Source of the DNA: an uncultured Lachnospiraceae bacterium | GTDB taxonomy: Bacteria; Bacillota; Clostridia; Lachnospirales; Lachnospiraceae | Reading direction: 5' to 3' | Length of the DNA stretch: 56,631 nucleotides | Assembly (NCBI GenBank): GCA_934432885.1 | Contig: CAKRYY010000018.1 | Coordinates: 1-56,631 of the forward strand | Shown: positions 34,590 through 43,493 of the stretch, piece by piece | How positions within the stretch are numbered: the stretch's first letter is position 1 | Layout of the letters: every line of letters begins with the position of its first letter | Made by a program: the position numbers and the translations under genes | The notes under the pieces: model-generated | The model's database searches: none | Seen by the model: only the letters and a program-made list of their open reading frames with translations | Told to the model about the DNA's origin: nothing

Positions 34590-35459
34590 TTACTTTCTTA
34601 CAATAACAACCTGTGTAGAAGTTGCATAAGAATCTGTAAAGTCAATGCTTGTCAGTCTGTCCTCAGTTACTGTCATGCCTGCTGCACCAAAGTCAGCCTT
34701 GCCGGACTGTACTGCACTGATGATTGCATCGAATTCCATATCGTCAATCTGCAGATCATAGCCCATCTTATCACAGATAGCCTTTGCCATTTCTGCATCG
34801 ATTCCGACGATTTCTGTTCCTTCATAATACTCATACGGCTCAAATGCTGCATTTGTTGCCATAATCAGCTTGCCCTTGGAATGGTCTGCATCAGCCGGAG
34901 ATTCATAAGGGCAGGTTCCCTTTGTATCATCACCGATGTAATTTGCTACGATCTGATCCAGAACGCCATCTGCCTTCAGTTCCTTTAAAGCTGCATTGAT
35001 TTCTTCTGTCAGCGCTTTATTGTCTTTGGATACGCAGATTGCATAATCCTCAACTGCGAAGTCCTCGTCAAGCGTTGTTAAATCGTCATTTTTCTCTACG
35101 AAAGCTGCTGCCGGCTGTGCATCAATGATAACGCAGTCAATCTTGCCCTGCTTTAACGCCTGTACAGCGTCTGCCGCTTTATTGTAACGTTCAATGGTAG
35201 AGCCCTCTGCCTCATAATCACTTGCGTAAATATCACCTGTTGTACCAAGCTGTACACCGATTGTCTTTCCCGGAAGGTCATCCAGAGAATTTACGGTATT
35301 CGGGATAGCGTCTGTTGCCGCTGCTGCTTCTGTTTCAGCCGCCTCTGTCTGTGCTGTGGTCTCTGCAGGAGCCGCAGTCTCTGTTTCTGCACTGCTGCCG
35401 CATGCGCTCAGGGATGCTGCTACGCATACTGCCATAAATAATGCTGCTAATTTTTTCAT
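34590..35459 (-). CDS. Polar amino acid-binding lipoprotein
   Basis: This 289-residue family 3 solute-binding lipoprotein captures an amino acid for the adjacent importer. The signal peptide ends LSAC (Cys20), followed by an Ala/Thr/Glu linker. The fold is circularly ordered relative to most family members: LPGKTIGVQLGTTGDIYASD, normally in the middle, comes first, and KLIMATNAAFEPYEYYEGTE with GIDAEMAKAICDKMG, normally at the N-terminus, comes in the second half. This two-lobe swap is visible directly. GGAGGAGACAAACT precedes the ATG. Confidence 0.92.
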   Translation of the reverse strand: MKKLAALFMAVCVAASLSACGSSAETETAAPAETTAQTEAAETEAAAATDAIPNTVNSLDDLPGKTIGVQLGTTGDIYASDYEAEGSTIERYNKAADAVQALKQGKIDCVIIDAQPAAAFVEKNDDLTTLDEDFAVEDYAICVSKDNKALTEEINAALKELKADGVLDQIVANYIGDDTKGTCPYESPADADHSKGKLIMATNAAFEPYEYYEGTEIVGIDAEMAKAICDKMGYDLQIDDMEFDAIISAVQSGKADFGAAGMTVTEDRLTSIDFTDSYATSTQVVIVRK

Positions 35460-35519
35460 AGTTTGTCTCCTCCTTGCCTGCAGCCACCTCAGGCTGCATA
35501 ATTATACATTGCAGAGACT

Positions 35520-35547
35520 ATTCTAGCAGGTTTTGCAGAAATTGCAA
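35520..35547 (-). promoter_or_regulatory. Promoter of the amino acid importer operon
   Basis: TTGCAA (35547-35542), a 16-base spacer and TAGAAT (35525-35520) on the minus strand, 60 bases before the binding protein start. Confidence 0.55.
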
Positions 35548-35562
35548 GCAGTTTATCCAGAA

Positions 35563-36660
35563 TCAGTGCATAAGTTCCTTTACACGCTCCGGCTGAATCT
35601 TTAAGCGGTTGTCTGTTGTAAACTCAGTATCCAGAATCTGTACCTTCTCACGCACAGAGCGCTGGCTTAAATCATAGAGCTGATTGCTCTTTAAGCTGAG
35701 CACAACCGGGCGGAATAATGAGCCCGGGTTTTCACTGACAACAATCGCCTGCTCCTTATTGCTGAGTCTGACATAAGAACCTACCGGAAGCACATTCAGG
35801 CAGTCCTCAAGCGCATCTACAGTTCTTTCATCATATTTCTCAGGCTCCTTACGGATAATCTGAAGGGCGGAAAATGCGGAAACCGGCTCCTTATAAGGAC
35901 GGATTGCCGTCAAAATATCATAAATATCCGCCACCTGTAAAATCTTCGTGCCCGGCAGAAGCGCCTGTTCTCTGCGCACATTCTTTCCAAGCTTCATCGA
36001 AAGCTCCTGGGAAAGCTGTATAATATACCTGCGTACACCGGCAGGATACTGGTAGTTTCTCTCCAGCAGTTCAAAGCCCCTCAGCAGACAGCAGTTCATC
36101 GTCCACATCTCGTCATCTGTCAGAGAACCCTTTTTATTCAGAATCTGCGGCGGTACAAACAGCTTTCCGATTTCATGGAAAAGCGCCGCCTCAATCAGAT
36201 ATTTCTTTTCCTTCTGCTCAAACTTCAGCTTATCAGCAATCATCGCCGAAAGAATTGCTACATTCAGCGTATGTTTGCATACAAAATCTTTTTCGGAACG
36301 GATACACTGGTTAAAAATCCGCCGCTTTGTCACCGTGCCGAAGCGCGTGCAGAGCAGATTGACCAGTTCTTCCTTTCCTTTTACACCCTTATTTTCAATC
36401 ACAGAGGTCAGTATATCGTTGACATGATAGGTATAGACGGACTGAAAACACTCAAAGTCCCTCTCCTCCTCCGTCATAGTCGGAACGGGCTCAGCATTGT
36501 CCAGCACATAAGTACCGTACAGCTCCATTGCCCGAAACTGTGTCAGCATCATCTCATCAATCTTTAAACCGCTGTTATATAACAAAACCCCTTTGTTATT
36601 ATAAATCGGTTTTCCGATTACTTCCCCAATCTCCATGTCTTCTGTTTTTACAAACTTCAT
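35563..36660 (-). CDS. HD-domain protein related to HD-GYP, degenerate
   Basis: This 365-residue protein has an N-terminal region of the type found in HD-GYP proteins (MKFVKTEDMEIGEVIGKPIY, GVLLYNSGLKIDEMM), a central HD domain, and a C-terminal GSYVRLSNKEQAIVVSENPG segment typical of c-di-GMP phosphodiesterases of this class. The HD core reads ALFHEIGKLFVPPQILNKKG, with Asp replaced by Glu, and the HHE...GYP stretch that should follow is absent; the sequence passes straight to LPGTKILQVADIYDILTAIRP. It is probably inactive as a phosphodiesterase and may be a binding or regulatory protein. It has its own promoter behind fabH. Confidence 0.85.
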   Translation of the reverse strand: MKFVKTEDMEIGEVIGKPIYNNKGVLLYNSGLKIDEMMLTQFRAMELYGTYVLDNAEPVPTMTEEERDFECFQSVYTYHVNDILTSVIENKGVKGKEELVNLLCTRFGTVTKRRIFNQCIRSEKDFVCKHTLNVAILSAMIADKLKFEQKEKKYLIEAALFHEIGKLFVPPQILNKKGSLTDDEMWTMNCCLLRGFELLERNYQYPAGVRRYIIQLSQELSMKLGKNVRREQALLPGTKILQVADIYDILTAIRPYKEPVSAFSALQIIRKEPEKYDERTVDALEDCLNVLPVGSYVRLSNKEQAIVVSENPGSLFRPVVLSLKSNQLYDLSQRSVREKVQILDTEFTTDNRLKIQPERVKELMH

Positions 36661-36718
36661 ATCTGCCTCCCGGAAACCCTGTCTTTTGTTTTATCCCCAA
36701 AAATAATACCTATTTCCT

Positions 36719-36748
36719 ATTATAGCAGATAATATCCCCAGTTTGCAA
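36719..36748 (-). promoter_or_regulatory. Promoter of the degenerate HD-GYP gene
   Basis: TTGCAA (36748-36743), an 18-base spacer and TATAAT (36724-36719) on the minus strand. The -35 element abuts the fabH stop codon. Confidence 0.65.
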
Positions 36749-37711
36749 TTACCATTCAATCAAACAGGTGCCCCAGGTAAGTCCTCCGCCAAAACCGGAG
36801 AGAATCAGCTTATCGCCTTTTTGCAGCATGCCCTTTTTGTTTACCTCATCTAACAGAATCGGCACGCTGGCAGCCGATATGTTTCCACAGTGGTCAAGAC
36901 TGATAGGGAAACGGTCTTCGTCAAGCTTCAGACGTTTTGCAACCGACTGGATGATACGCAGGTTTGCCTGATGCAGAATATAATATTTAATATCCTCCGG
37001 CTGGAGCTTCGCTTCCTCCAATACCCGCAGAATAGAAGCCGGAACATAGGTTACTGCAAATTTATACACTTCCTGTCCGTCCATCTTCGTATAGCCAAGT
37101 GACTTATCCGTCTGAATAAGCGGGTTGTTATTTGTCCTGTTCGGGCAGCACAGATGCCTGCCCTTTTCGCCGTCTGTTCCCTGCTCATAGGCAAGCAGAC
37201 CGGTTTCATCTGCACGTACGACAGCGGCACCCGCTCCGTCTCCAAAAAGTACACAGGTGCTTCTGTCATTCCAGTCCATAATCCTTGAAAGGCTCTCCGC
37301 ACCGATAACCAGCGCCGTCTTACACATCCCGGAACGGATATACGCATTGACGGTATGCAGACCAAATAAAAAGCCTGAGCATGCCGCATTGATGTCAAAT
37401 GCCGCCGCATTGACCGCGCCAAGTCCTGCCTGCACCTCACAGGCGGTTGAAGGCGTTACATGGTCGCCGCTTACCGTTCCAACAATGATTAAGTCAAGCT
37501 CCGCCGGCGCAACGCCTGCTGCCGCAAGCGCCTGCTTTGCCGCCCCGATAGCAAGACTTGTCGTTGTCTCATCTTTGACAAGGTGTCTTTCGCGGATTCC
37601 TGTTCTTGTCGTTATCCATTCATCCGAAGTATCCATGATTGTAGACAGAAAGTCGTTTGTTACCACCGTTTCTGGCAGACAGCTTCCTGTTCCGATTATT
37701 CTTGTTGTCAT
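36749..37711 (-). CDS. fabH: 3-oxoacyl-ACP synthase III
   Basis: FabH condenses an acyl-CoA starter with malonyl-ACP to begin fatty acid synthesis. The 320 residues carry the catalytic triad: Cys in AFDINAACSGFLFGL, His in YYILHQANLRIIQSVAKRL, and Asn in HCGNISAASVPILLDE. AGAGGATAAG supports the ATG at 37711 (MTTRIIGTGSCLPE); the longer frame is not needed. It is the last gene of the fab operon, 19 bases after the second FabK-like gene, an unusual place because fabH is often first. Confidence 0.97.
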   Translation of the reverse strand: MTTRIIGTGSCLPETVVTNDFLSTIMDTSDEWITTRTGIRERHLVKDETTTSLAIGAAKQALAAAGVAPAELDLIIVGTVSGDHVTPSTACEVQAGLGAVNAAAFDINAACSGFLFGLHTVNAYIRSGMCKTALVIGAESLSRIMDWNDRSTCVLFGDGAGAAVVRADETGLLAYEQGTDGEKGRHLCCPNRTNNNPLIQTDKSLGYTKMDGQEVYKFAVTYVPASILRVLEEAKLQPEDIKYYILHQANLRIIQSVAKRLKLDEDRFPISLDHCGNISAASVPILLDEVNKKGMLQKGDKLILSGFGGGLTWGTCLIEW

Positions 37712-37730
37712 CTTATCCTCTCTGCTCCAT

Positions 37731-38792
37731 TTATCTGAACTCATCCATGATGTCTTTCACATGCTCCAGTTTCTGTGCGCGGTATGCGTTGCTGCCGCAG
37801 AAAAGCAGCGCCTTGTCGATATTTCCCACTGCTGCATTGACAAGCGCCTCTGTTATGCAGTACGGCGTCTGCGCAGGTTTGCAGGTGCTGATGCACAGAT
37901 GACATTTTCCATGTGGAATGGGTCCCTTTGCGGCAAGCGCCATAAAGGGATTGAGAATCGCGCGGCCGGGCATGCCGACCGGACTTTTCACAATCACAAT
38001 ATCCTCTTTTTTTGCATCTATGTAAGCCTGCTTATACGCATCCGCAGCATCACATTCGTAGGTTGTCACGAAACGGGTCGCCATCTGCACGCCTGCCGCT
38101 CCAAGCGCCATATAATGCTCCATATCCGCCCGCTCGTATACGCCGCCTGCAACGACTACAGGAATTTCCTTCTCTTTTGCCTTTGCATAGGTCTGGACGC
38201 AGGCAATGATGCGTTTTATTTCCTCATCATAGGCTGCATCGTCAATTTCCTGCAGCTCCTCCATGCGAAAGCCCAGATGTCCGCCGGCTCTCGGTCCCTC
38301 GATTACTACCAGATCCGGCAGTCTGTCGTATTTTCTCTGCCAGTATTTCAAAATAACCTCTGCGGATTTTACACTGGAAACGATAGGAGCGAGCTTTACA
38401 CTGCTGCCCGCTGCAAGCTGCGGAAGGTTTACCGGCAGCCCTGCGCCGGAAATAATCAGATCTGCGCCCCCCTCAATCGCCGCTTTTACATAGCGGTCAT
38501 ACTCTCTGGTCGCAACCATAATATTTACGCCGACAATACCGCCGTTTCCGATTTCCTTCGCCAGTTTGATTTCTTTTGCAATCGCACGCAGGTTCGCTTC
38601 AATCGGATGCTCGTCAAAATCCGGCTCCCGATACCCAATCTGTGCTGTGGAAATGATGCCAACGCCGCCCTCGGCAGCTACTGCACCTGCCAGCCCTGAA
38701 AGACTGATGCCAACGCCCATTCCACCCTGAATAACAGGTACGCTGGCACAGAGGTCGCCAATCTGCAGATATGTTTTTTCTTTATTCTGCAT
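37731..38792 (-). CDS. Nitronate monooxygenase/FabK-like flavoprotein (second copy in fab operon)
   Basis: This 353-residue FMN protein belongs to the 2-nitropropane dioxygenase/enoyl-ACP reductase II superfamily. Flavin-barrel signatures include VPVIQGGMGVGISLSGLAG, GVNIMVATREYDRYV, EGPRAGGHLGF and GAAGVQMATRFVTTYECDA. The C-terminal region contains a cluster of cysteines (CHLCISTCKPAQTPYC), which is not seen in the FabK copy at 42272-43198. The start at 38792 overlaps fabZ by 11 bases. Its place between fabZ and fabH suggests a lipid-related reductase, but nitronate oxidation cannot be excluded. Confidence 0.88.
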   Translation of the reverse strand: MQNKEKTYLQIGDLCASVPVIQGGMGVGISLSGLAGAVAAEGGVGIISTAQIGYREPDFDEHPIEANLRAIAKEIKLAKEIGNGGIVGVNIMVATREYDRYVKAAIEGGADLIISGAGLPVNLPQLAAGSSVKLAPIVSSVKSAEVILKYWQRKYDRLPDLVVIEGPRAGGHLGFRMEELQEIDDAAYDEEIKRIIACVQTYAKAKEKEIPVVVAGGVYERADMEHYMALGAAGVQMATRFVTTYECDAADAYKQAYIDAKKEDIVIVKSPVGMPGRAILNPFMALAAKGPIPHGKCHLCISTCKPAQTPYCITEALVNAAVGNIDKALLFCGSNAYRAQKLEHVKDIMDEFR

Positions 38793-39234
38793 GCGCCTGC
38801 TCCGCTTTTCCCAGCGCGAAGGTAAGCTCCGCCTGTGCAACTATCTTATCATTTACATAAGCCTTTGCGCTGCCAATGCCGATTGGACCCTTTGACTTGA
38901 TAATCTCGGTTTCCAGCAGCAGTACATCTCCCGGAACAACCTTTCCCTTGAATTTGGCTGAATTGATTGCCCCAAAATAAGCAGTTCTCCCCTTATTCTC
39001 CGGAAGGCTCAAAATCGCAACCGCTCCTACCTGCGCAAGCGCTTCTATAATCAGAACGCCTGGCATAACCGGCTCTGCCGGAAAATGTCCTGCAAAAAAC
39101 GGCTCATTATAGGAAACGCATTTTTTTCCAACAGCGCGTTTTCCTGCCTCCAGTTCCTCAATCGTATCCACAAGCATAAACGGCTGTCTGTGCGGTATGA
39201 TTTCCATGATTTCTTTTGCTGTCAATACTGACAT
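38782..39234 (-). CDS. fabZ: 3-hydroxyacyl-ACP dehydratase
   Basis: FabZ removes water from 3-hydroxyacyl-ACP to give the trans-2-enoyl-ACP. The 150-residue hot-dog protein shows the catalytic His and Glu in FFAGHFPAEPVMPGVLIIEA (with ALAQVGA following) and the N-terminal IMEIIPHRQPFMLVDTIEEL. AGGGGGGAATGGG precedes the ATG. It is 18 bases after fabF. Confidence 0.97.
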   Translation of the reverse strand: MSVLTAKEIMEIIPHRQPFMLVDTIEELEAGKRAVGKKCVSYNEPFFAGHFPAEPVMPGVLIIEALAQVGAVAILSLPENKGRTAYFGAINSAKFKGKVVPGDVLLLETEIIKSKGPIGIGSAKAYVNDKIVAQAELTFALGKAEQAHAE

Positions 39235-39252
39235 CCCATTCCCCCCTATTCT

Positions 39253-40488
39253 TTATGCTTCGTATTTTTTAATCAAAATACTTGCATTGTGTCCGCCAAA
39301 GCCAAGAGAATTCGAAAGTGCATAGGAAATCTCACATTCTGCCGGCTCCTTGCAGTAATCCAAATCACATTCCTCATCCGGTACCTGATAACCAACAGTC
39401 GCATGCAGATAGCCCTCAGTCATCTCTTTTACGCAGGTGATAAATTCAATCGCGCCTGCTGCGCCGAGCAGGTGTCCTATCATGGATTTCGTGGAATTGA
39501 TTTTCATTTCCTTTGCGTGTTCGCCAAATAAAAGCTTAATTGCTCTTGTTTCGAATAAATCATTATGATGTGTACTCGTTCCATGCGCATTGATATACAT
39601 AACGTCATCCTTGGAAATACCTGCATCCGCAATCGCATATTCCATTGCCTTTGCTGCGCCTGCGCCGTCCTCTGCCGGAGAAGTAATATGGAAGGCGTCG
39701 CTTGTCGAGCCATAGCCAGCTACCTCTGCATAGATTTTTGCGCCCCTCTTCTTTGCATGCTCCAGCTCTTCAAGCACGACTACCGCAGAGCCTTCGCCCA
39801 TGACAAAGCCGCTTCTCTCCTTATCAAACGGAATCGAGCAGCGGTTTACATCCGTGCTGGAGGACAATGCTGTCAAAGCTGTAAAGCCTGACACACCAAT
39901 CGGCGTAATGCTACTTTCGGTACCTCCTGCAAGCATAACGTCTGCATCACCATACTGAATGGAGCGGAATGCCTCTCCAATGGAATTGGTTCCCGTTGCA
40001 CACGCTGTTACAACATTTAAGCTCTTTCCCTTTAATCCATAAAGAATAGATACATTTCCTGACGCCATATTGGAAATCATCATTGGAACAAGCAGCGGAT
40101 TCACACGGCCGGGTCCTTTTTCCAGAAGCTTTTTATACTCTCTCTCTACTGCCTGTAGGGAACCGATGCCGGAACCGATCGCTACGCCTACACGGAAAGC
40201 ATCCTCCTTCTCCATATCAAGTCCTGCATCCTCAATCGCTTCCTTGGAAGCCGCTACTGCATACTGGCAAAATGCCTCCATGCGCTTTGCGGACTTAAAA
40301 TCCATATAATTCTTGGCGTCAAAGCCCTTTACCTCTGCTGCCAGCTTACACTTATAATCTGTTGTATCAAATTTGGTAATCTCTGCAAAACCGGTTTTCT
40401 GTGCCTTTACACTCTCCCAAAATTCATCCACGCTCAGTCCGATTGGGGTGATTGCGCCCATACCGGTTACAACTACTCGTCTGCTCAT
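39253..40488 (-). CDS. fabF: 3-oxoacyl-ACP synthase II
   Basis: FabF performs the chain-elongating condensation with malonyl-ACP. The 411 residues include the nucleophile in NVVTACATGTNSIGEAFRSI and the two catalytic histidines in INAHGTSTHHNDLFETRAIK and KSMIGHLLGAAGAIEF. The N-terminal RRVVVTGMGAITPIGLSVDE and C-terminal NSLGFGGHNASILI are standard. It follows fabG by 18 bases in the operon. Confidence 0.98.
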   Translation of the reverse strand: MSRRVVVTGMGAITPIGLSVDEFWESVKAQKTGFAEITKFDTTDYKCKLAAEVKGFDAKNYMDFKSAKRMEAFCQYAVAASKEAIEDAGLDMEKEDAFRVGVAIGSGIGSLQAVEREYKKLLEKGPGRVNPLLVPMMISNMASGNVSILYGLKGKSLNVVTACATGTNSIGEAFRSIQYGDADVMLAGGTESSITPIGVSGFTALTALSSSTDVNRCSIPFDKERSGFVMGEGSAVVVLEELEHAKKRGAKIYAEVAGYGSTSDAFHITSPAEDGAGAAKAMEYAIADAGISKDDVMYINAHGTSTHHNDLFETRAIKLLFGEHAKEMKINSTKSMIGHLLGAAGAIEFITCVKEMTEGYLHATVGYQVPDEECDLDYCKEPAECEISYALSNSLGFGGHNASILIKKYEA

Positions 40489-40506
40489 GTTTTTTCCTCT
40501 CTTTCC

Positions 40507-41247
40507 CTAGATTGCCATACCGCCGTCTACGCTGATGACCTGTCCTGTAATATAAGAAGCCTTATCGCTTGCGAGAAATGCCGCCGTCTCTGCAATATCC
40601 TCAGGCTTTCCAATCCGCTTTAACGGAATCTGTGCAATCGTTGCTTCCTTTGCCGCATCCGTCATTGCCTGACTCATATCCGTATCAATAAAGCCCGGGG
40701 CAATCGCATTTACTGTAATATTTCTGCTTGCCAGCTCCCTTGCCATTGTTTTGGTCAGACCTATCACGCCGGCTTTGGAAGCAGCATAATTTGCCTGTCC
40801 TGCATTTCCGAGAATTCCTGACACGCTTGTCATATTTATGATTCTGCCGCTTCTCTGCTTCAGGAACGCGCGATAGGTATGCTTAATGGTATTGAAGCAT
40901 CCCTTCAGATTCGTTGCGATTACTGCGTCAAAATCTGCCTCTGTCATTTTTGCAACAAGGTTGTCCTTTGTAATTCCCGCATTGTTGACTAAAATATCAA
41001 TTCTTCCATAGCTTGCCAGAATGTCGGTTATCATTTTTCCGCAGGCTTCAAAGTCTGCCACAGAGCACTGAACGGCTTCTGCACTGCCGCCTGATGCCTG
41101 AATCTGCGCTACGACCTCCTGTGCCTTATCGGCAGAACCATTATAATTTACGATAACCGTCGCGCCATAGCCTGCAAGTGTCAGCGCAATCTGTCTTCCG
41201 ATTCCTCTGCTCGCGCCTGTTACCAACGCTATTTTTCCACTTAACAT
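40507..41247 (-). CDS. fabG: 3-oxoacyl-ACP reductase
   Basis: FabG reduces 3-oxoacyl-ACP with NADPH. This 246-residue short-chain dehydrogenase has the cofactor motif [23 protein letters not shown], the catalytic Ser, Tyr and Lys in [20 protein letters not shown], and [14 protein letters not shown]. It lies 20 bases after fabD and 18 before fabF. Confidence 0.97.
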   Translation of the reverse strand: MLSGKIALVTGASRGIGRQIALTLAGYGATVIVNYNGSADKAQEVVAQIQASGGSAEAVQCSVADFEACGKMITDILASYGRIDILVNNAGITKDNLVAKMTEADFDAVIATNLKGCFNTIKHTYRAFLKQRSGRIINMTSVSGILGNAGQANYAASKAGVIGLTKTMARELASRNITVNAIAPGFIDTDMSQAMTDAAKEATIAQIPLKRIGKPEDIAETAAFLASDKASYITGQVISVDGGMAI

Positions 41248-41267
41248 ATTATTTTCTCCGCCTTTTC

Positions 41268-42185
41268 TTACTGAAGCTCCGCTAATTTTTCCAAATCCGC
41301 AAGCTTCTCTATATTGATGGTCTTTACATCCCTGTTAATTTTTCTCATAAATCCGGACAAAGTCTTTCCCGGTCCGATTTCGATAAAGGTATCTACGCCG
41401 TCCGCCAACATCCTCTCAATGGTCTGCTGCCATCTGACAGAAGAGGATACCTGCTTTTCAAGGAGTTCCTTAACCTGTCCCTTATCCGTCACATAATCTG
41501 CAGTCACATTTGCCAGATACGGAACCTCTATTTCTCCGATTTCTACATCAGCAAGCACCTTACCCAGCTTTTCACCTGCGCCGGTGAGCATCTTCGAATG
41601 AAACGGTCCGCTCACCTTTAATGGTACGCAGCGTTTTGCGCCTGCCTGTGCCAGCGCCTGCGCAGCTTTTGAAACAGCAGCCTCCTCACCGGTAATTACA
41701 ATCTGTCCGGGGCAGTTATAATTTGCAATGGATACGATACCCGGGGTCTCCTCACATACCTTCTCAATAACATCTGCGTCAAGTCCAAGCACCGCTGTCA
41801 TTGCGCCGCCAGTCGGCACTGCCTCCTGCATATACAGTCCGCGCTTACGCACTACCTTAAATACATCTGCCTCGCTCATAACGCCGCTTGCCACTAATGC
41901 ACCGTACTCGCCCAGTGAAAGTCCTGCGGTTACATCCGGCTTTATGCCACGCTCTTCTACTGCCTTCAGCATGGCAACCTCTGCAGCCAGCATGGCAATC
42001 TGCGTATATTCCGTAATATTGATATTTTCGTTTTCTTCAAAGCAGAGCGCCGCTACGTCAAGTCCGCTTGCCTCGCTCGCCAGTTCAAACATTCTGCGGC
42101 TTTCCGGCACTGCGTCATAAAAATCCTTTCCCATTCCGATGTACTGTGCTCCCTGTCCCGGAAACATAAATGCAATTTTGCTCAT
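41268..42185 (-). CDS. fabD: Malonyl-CoA:ACP transacylase
   Basis: FabD transfers malonyl from CoA to acyl carrier protein. The 305 residues show [17 protein letters not shown], the active-site serine in [16 protein letters not shown], and the catalytic histidine in [29 protein letters not shown] precedes the ATG. A perfect FabT-like palindrome lies 15 bases before the start codon, in the only sizeable gap of the operon, so an internal control point is likely. Confidence 0.97.
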   Translation of the reverse strand: MSKIAFMFPGQGAQYIGMGKDFYDAVPESRRMFELASEASGLDVAALCFEENENINITEYTQIAMLAAEVAMLKAVEERGIKPDVTAGLSLGEYGALVASGVMSEADVFKVVRKRGLYMQEAVPTGGAMTAVLGLDADVIEKVCEETPGIVSIANYNCPGQIVITGEEAAVSKAAQALAQAGAKRCVPLKVSGPFHSKMLTGAGEKLGKVLADVEIGEIEVPYLANVTADYVTDKGQVKELLEKQVSSSVRWQQTIERMLADGVDTFIEIGPGKTLSGFMRKINRDVKTINIEKLADLEKLAELQ

Positions 42186-42200
42186 AGTCCTCTCCTTTTT

Positions 42201-42217
42201 ACTTTGAAATTCAAAGT
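42201..42217. promoter_or_regulatory. FabT-like operator before fabD
   Basis: ACTTTGAAATTCAAAGT is a perfect 17-base palindrome (TTTGA-N3-TCAAA), the form bound by FabT-type MarR repressors. It lies just upstream of fabD. I do not see a clear -35/-10 pair here, so it may act as a roadblock or as an auxiliary site. Confidence 0.7.
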
Positions 42218-42225
42218 ATTAAAAT

Positions 42226-42265
42226 GTGAAATTGGAGGTCTGTTATGACCTCCTTTGTATTTCAC
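42226..42265 (-). other. Hairpin between fabK and fabD
   Basis: GGAGGTC (42234-42240) and GACCTCC (42247-42253) pair around TGTTAT, and an outer stem GTGAAAT (42226-42232) with ATTTCAC (42259-42265) extends it with a small bulge. No strong U-run follows. It probably attenuates or processes the operon message. Confidence 0.6.
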
Positions 42266-42271
42266 GTATAT

Positions 42272-43198
42272 CTACCGTCTGCCAAGCAGCGCCTCGCCCT
42301 GCTCCATGATTTCCTGAATCATTTCAGCACAGGTCTGTTCTTTCTTTACTAATCCGGCAATCTGTCCCGCCATCAGCGTACCGTTTACGGTATCGCCTTC
42401 TACCACTGCCTTACGCAGCGCACCAAGTGTAAGGTGCTCCAGTTCTTCAAAGGGTGCGCCTTCCTTTTCCAGCTTCAGATATTCTCTCGTCATATTGTTG
42501 CGAATCTGACGTACCGGATGACCATGGCTCATTCCGGTCACTTCGGAATCAATGTCCTTTGCAGCGATAACCTTCTGCTTATAATTTTCATGCACAATGG
42601 ATTCCTTCGCTACTACAAAGCGGGTACCCATCTGTACAGCCTCTGCACCAAGCATAAACGCTGCGGCAAAGCCTCTGCCATCTGCGATACCGCCTGCTGC
42701 GATAACCGGAATCTTCACAGCGTCCACTACCTGCGGAACCAGTGTCATCGTTGTTGCAGACCCAATGTGTCCGCCAGACTCCATACCCTCAGCGACAACA
42801 GCATCTGCGCCTGCGCGCTCCATCATCTTTGCCATCGCCACACTTGCTACGACAGGAATGACCTTAACGCCCGCTTCCTTCCACATTGCCATGTATTTGC
42901 CCGGATTGCCCGCACCGGTCGTTACTACCTTAACGCCTTCTTCTACAACAACCCTTGCAATCGCATCCGCTTCGGGATTCATCAGCATAATATTTACGCC
43001 AAACGGCTTATCTGTCTTTTCTTTTGTCTTTTGAATCTGCTCTCTGACAAATTCTGCCGGCGCACCGCCTGCTCCAATAATTCCAAGCCCGCCTGCTTCC
43101 GATACTGCCGCTGCGAGATGATACTCTGCAACCCATGCCATACCGCCCTGGATAATCGGATATTCAATTCCCAGAAGCTTTGTTATTCTCGTTTCCAT
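42272..43198 (-). CDS. fabK: Enoyl-ACP reductase II
   Basis: FabK is the FMN-dependent enzyme that reduces enoyl-ACP in the last step of each elongation cycle; many Firmicutes use it in place of FabI. The 308 residues show YPIIQGGMAWVAEYHLAAAV, GGLGIIGAGGAPAEFVREQI, FGVNIMLMNPEAD, AEGMESGGHIGSATTM and VQMGTRFVVAKES. Its ATG directly follows the acpP stop (TAAATG) with little ribosome-binding sequence, suggesting translational coupling to acpP. Confidence 0.95.
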   Translation of the reverse strand: METRITKLLGIEYPIIQGGMAWVAEYHLAAAVSEAGGLGIIGAGGAPAEFVREQIQKTKEKTDKPFGVNIMLMNPEADAIARVVVEEGVKVVTTGAGNPGKYMAMWKEAGVKVIPVVASVAMAKMMERAGADAVVAEGMESGGHIGSATTMTLVPQVVDAVKIPVIAAGGIADGRGFAAAFMLGAEAVQMGTRFVVAKESIVHENYKQKVIAAKDIDSEVTGMSHGHPVRQIRNNMTREYLKLEKEGAPFEELEHLTLGALRKAVVEGDTVNGTLMAGQIAGLVKKEQTCAEMIQEIMEQGEALLGRR

Positions 43199-43432
43199 TT
43201 ATGCTTCAACGCCCTTATTCTTCATGTATTCGATTACAGCGCCTACGGTTGTAATGTTCTCAAGATCCTCGGAAGGAATCTCAATGCCGTATTCTTCTTC
43301 AAATGCCATAACCAGTTCAAATAAATCCAGAGAATCAGCTCCAAGATCTTCTTTGAAGGAAGATTCTTCTGTGATTTCAACACCGTCTAAATTTAACTGC
43401 TCCTGAATGATTTCTTTTACTCTCTCTAACAT
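43199..43432 (-). CDS. acpP: Acyl carrier protein
   Basis: This 77-residue acidic protein carries growing acyl chains on a phosphopantetheine attached to Ser34 in [20 protein letters not shown]. Length and helix pattern are standard for AcpP. AAAAGGAGCGAAAACT precedes the ATG. It is the first gene of the fab operon behind a near-consensus promoter covered by a FabT-like operator. Confidence 0.98.
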   Translation of the reverse strand: MLERVKEIIQEQLNLDGVEITEESSFKEDLGADSLDLFELVMAFEEEYGIEIPSEDLENITTVGAVIEYMKNKGVEA

Positions 43433-43476
43433 AGTTTTCGCTCCTTTTATTTGGTTAAGTTTTTATGTTCTAAAAT

Positions 43477-43493
43477 AGTTTGACATTCAAAGT
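43477..43493. promoter_or_regulatory. FabT-like operator over the fab promoter
   Basis: AGTTTGACATTCAAAGT keeps the TTTGA-N3-TCAAA symmetry with one mismatch in the outer arms and overlaps the -10 element and start region of the acpP promoter. A bound repressor here would block RNA polymerase. The MarR protein at 23660-24103 is the candidate. Confidence 0.75.

Noticed and set aside
37257..38699. Open frame of 480 codons on the plus strand opposite fabH and the FabK-like gene
   Set aside because: It lies antisense to two clear genes, has a Cys/His/Arg-rich composition typical of reverse-strand reading, and no ribosome site or recognisable domain.
42434..43324. Plus-strand open frame of 296 codons opposite fabK and acpP
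   Set aside because: It is a mirror of the real coding strand with odd composition; fabK and acpP motifs are unambiguous.
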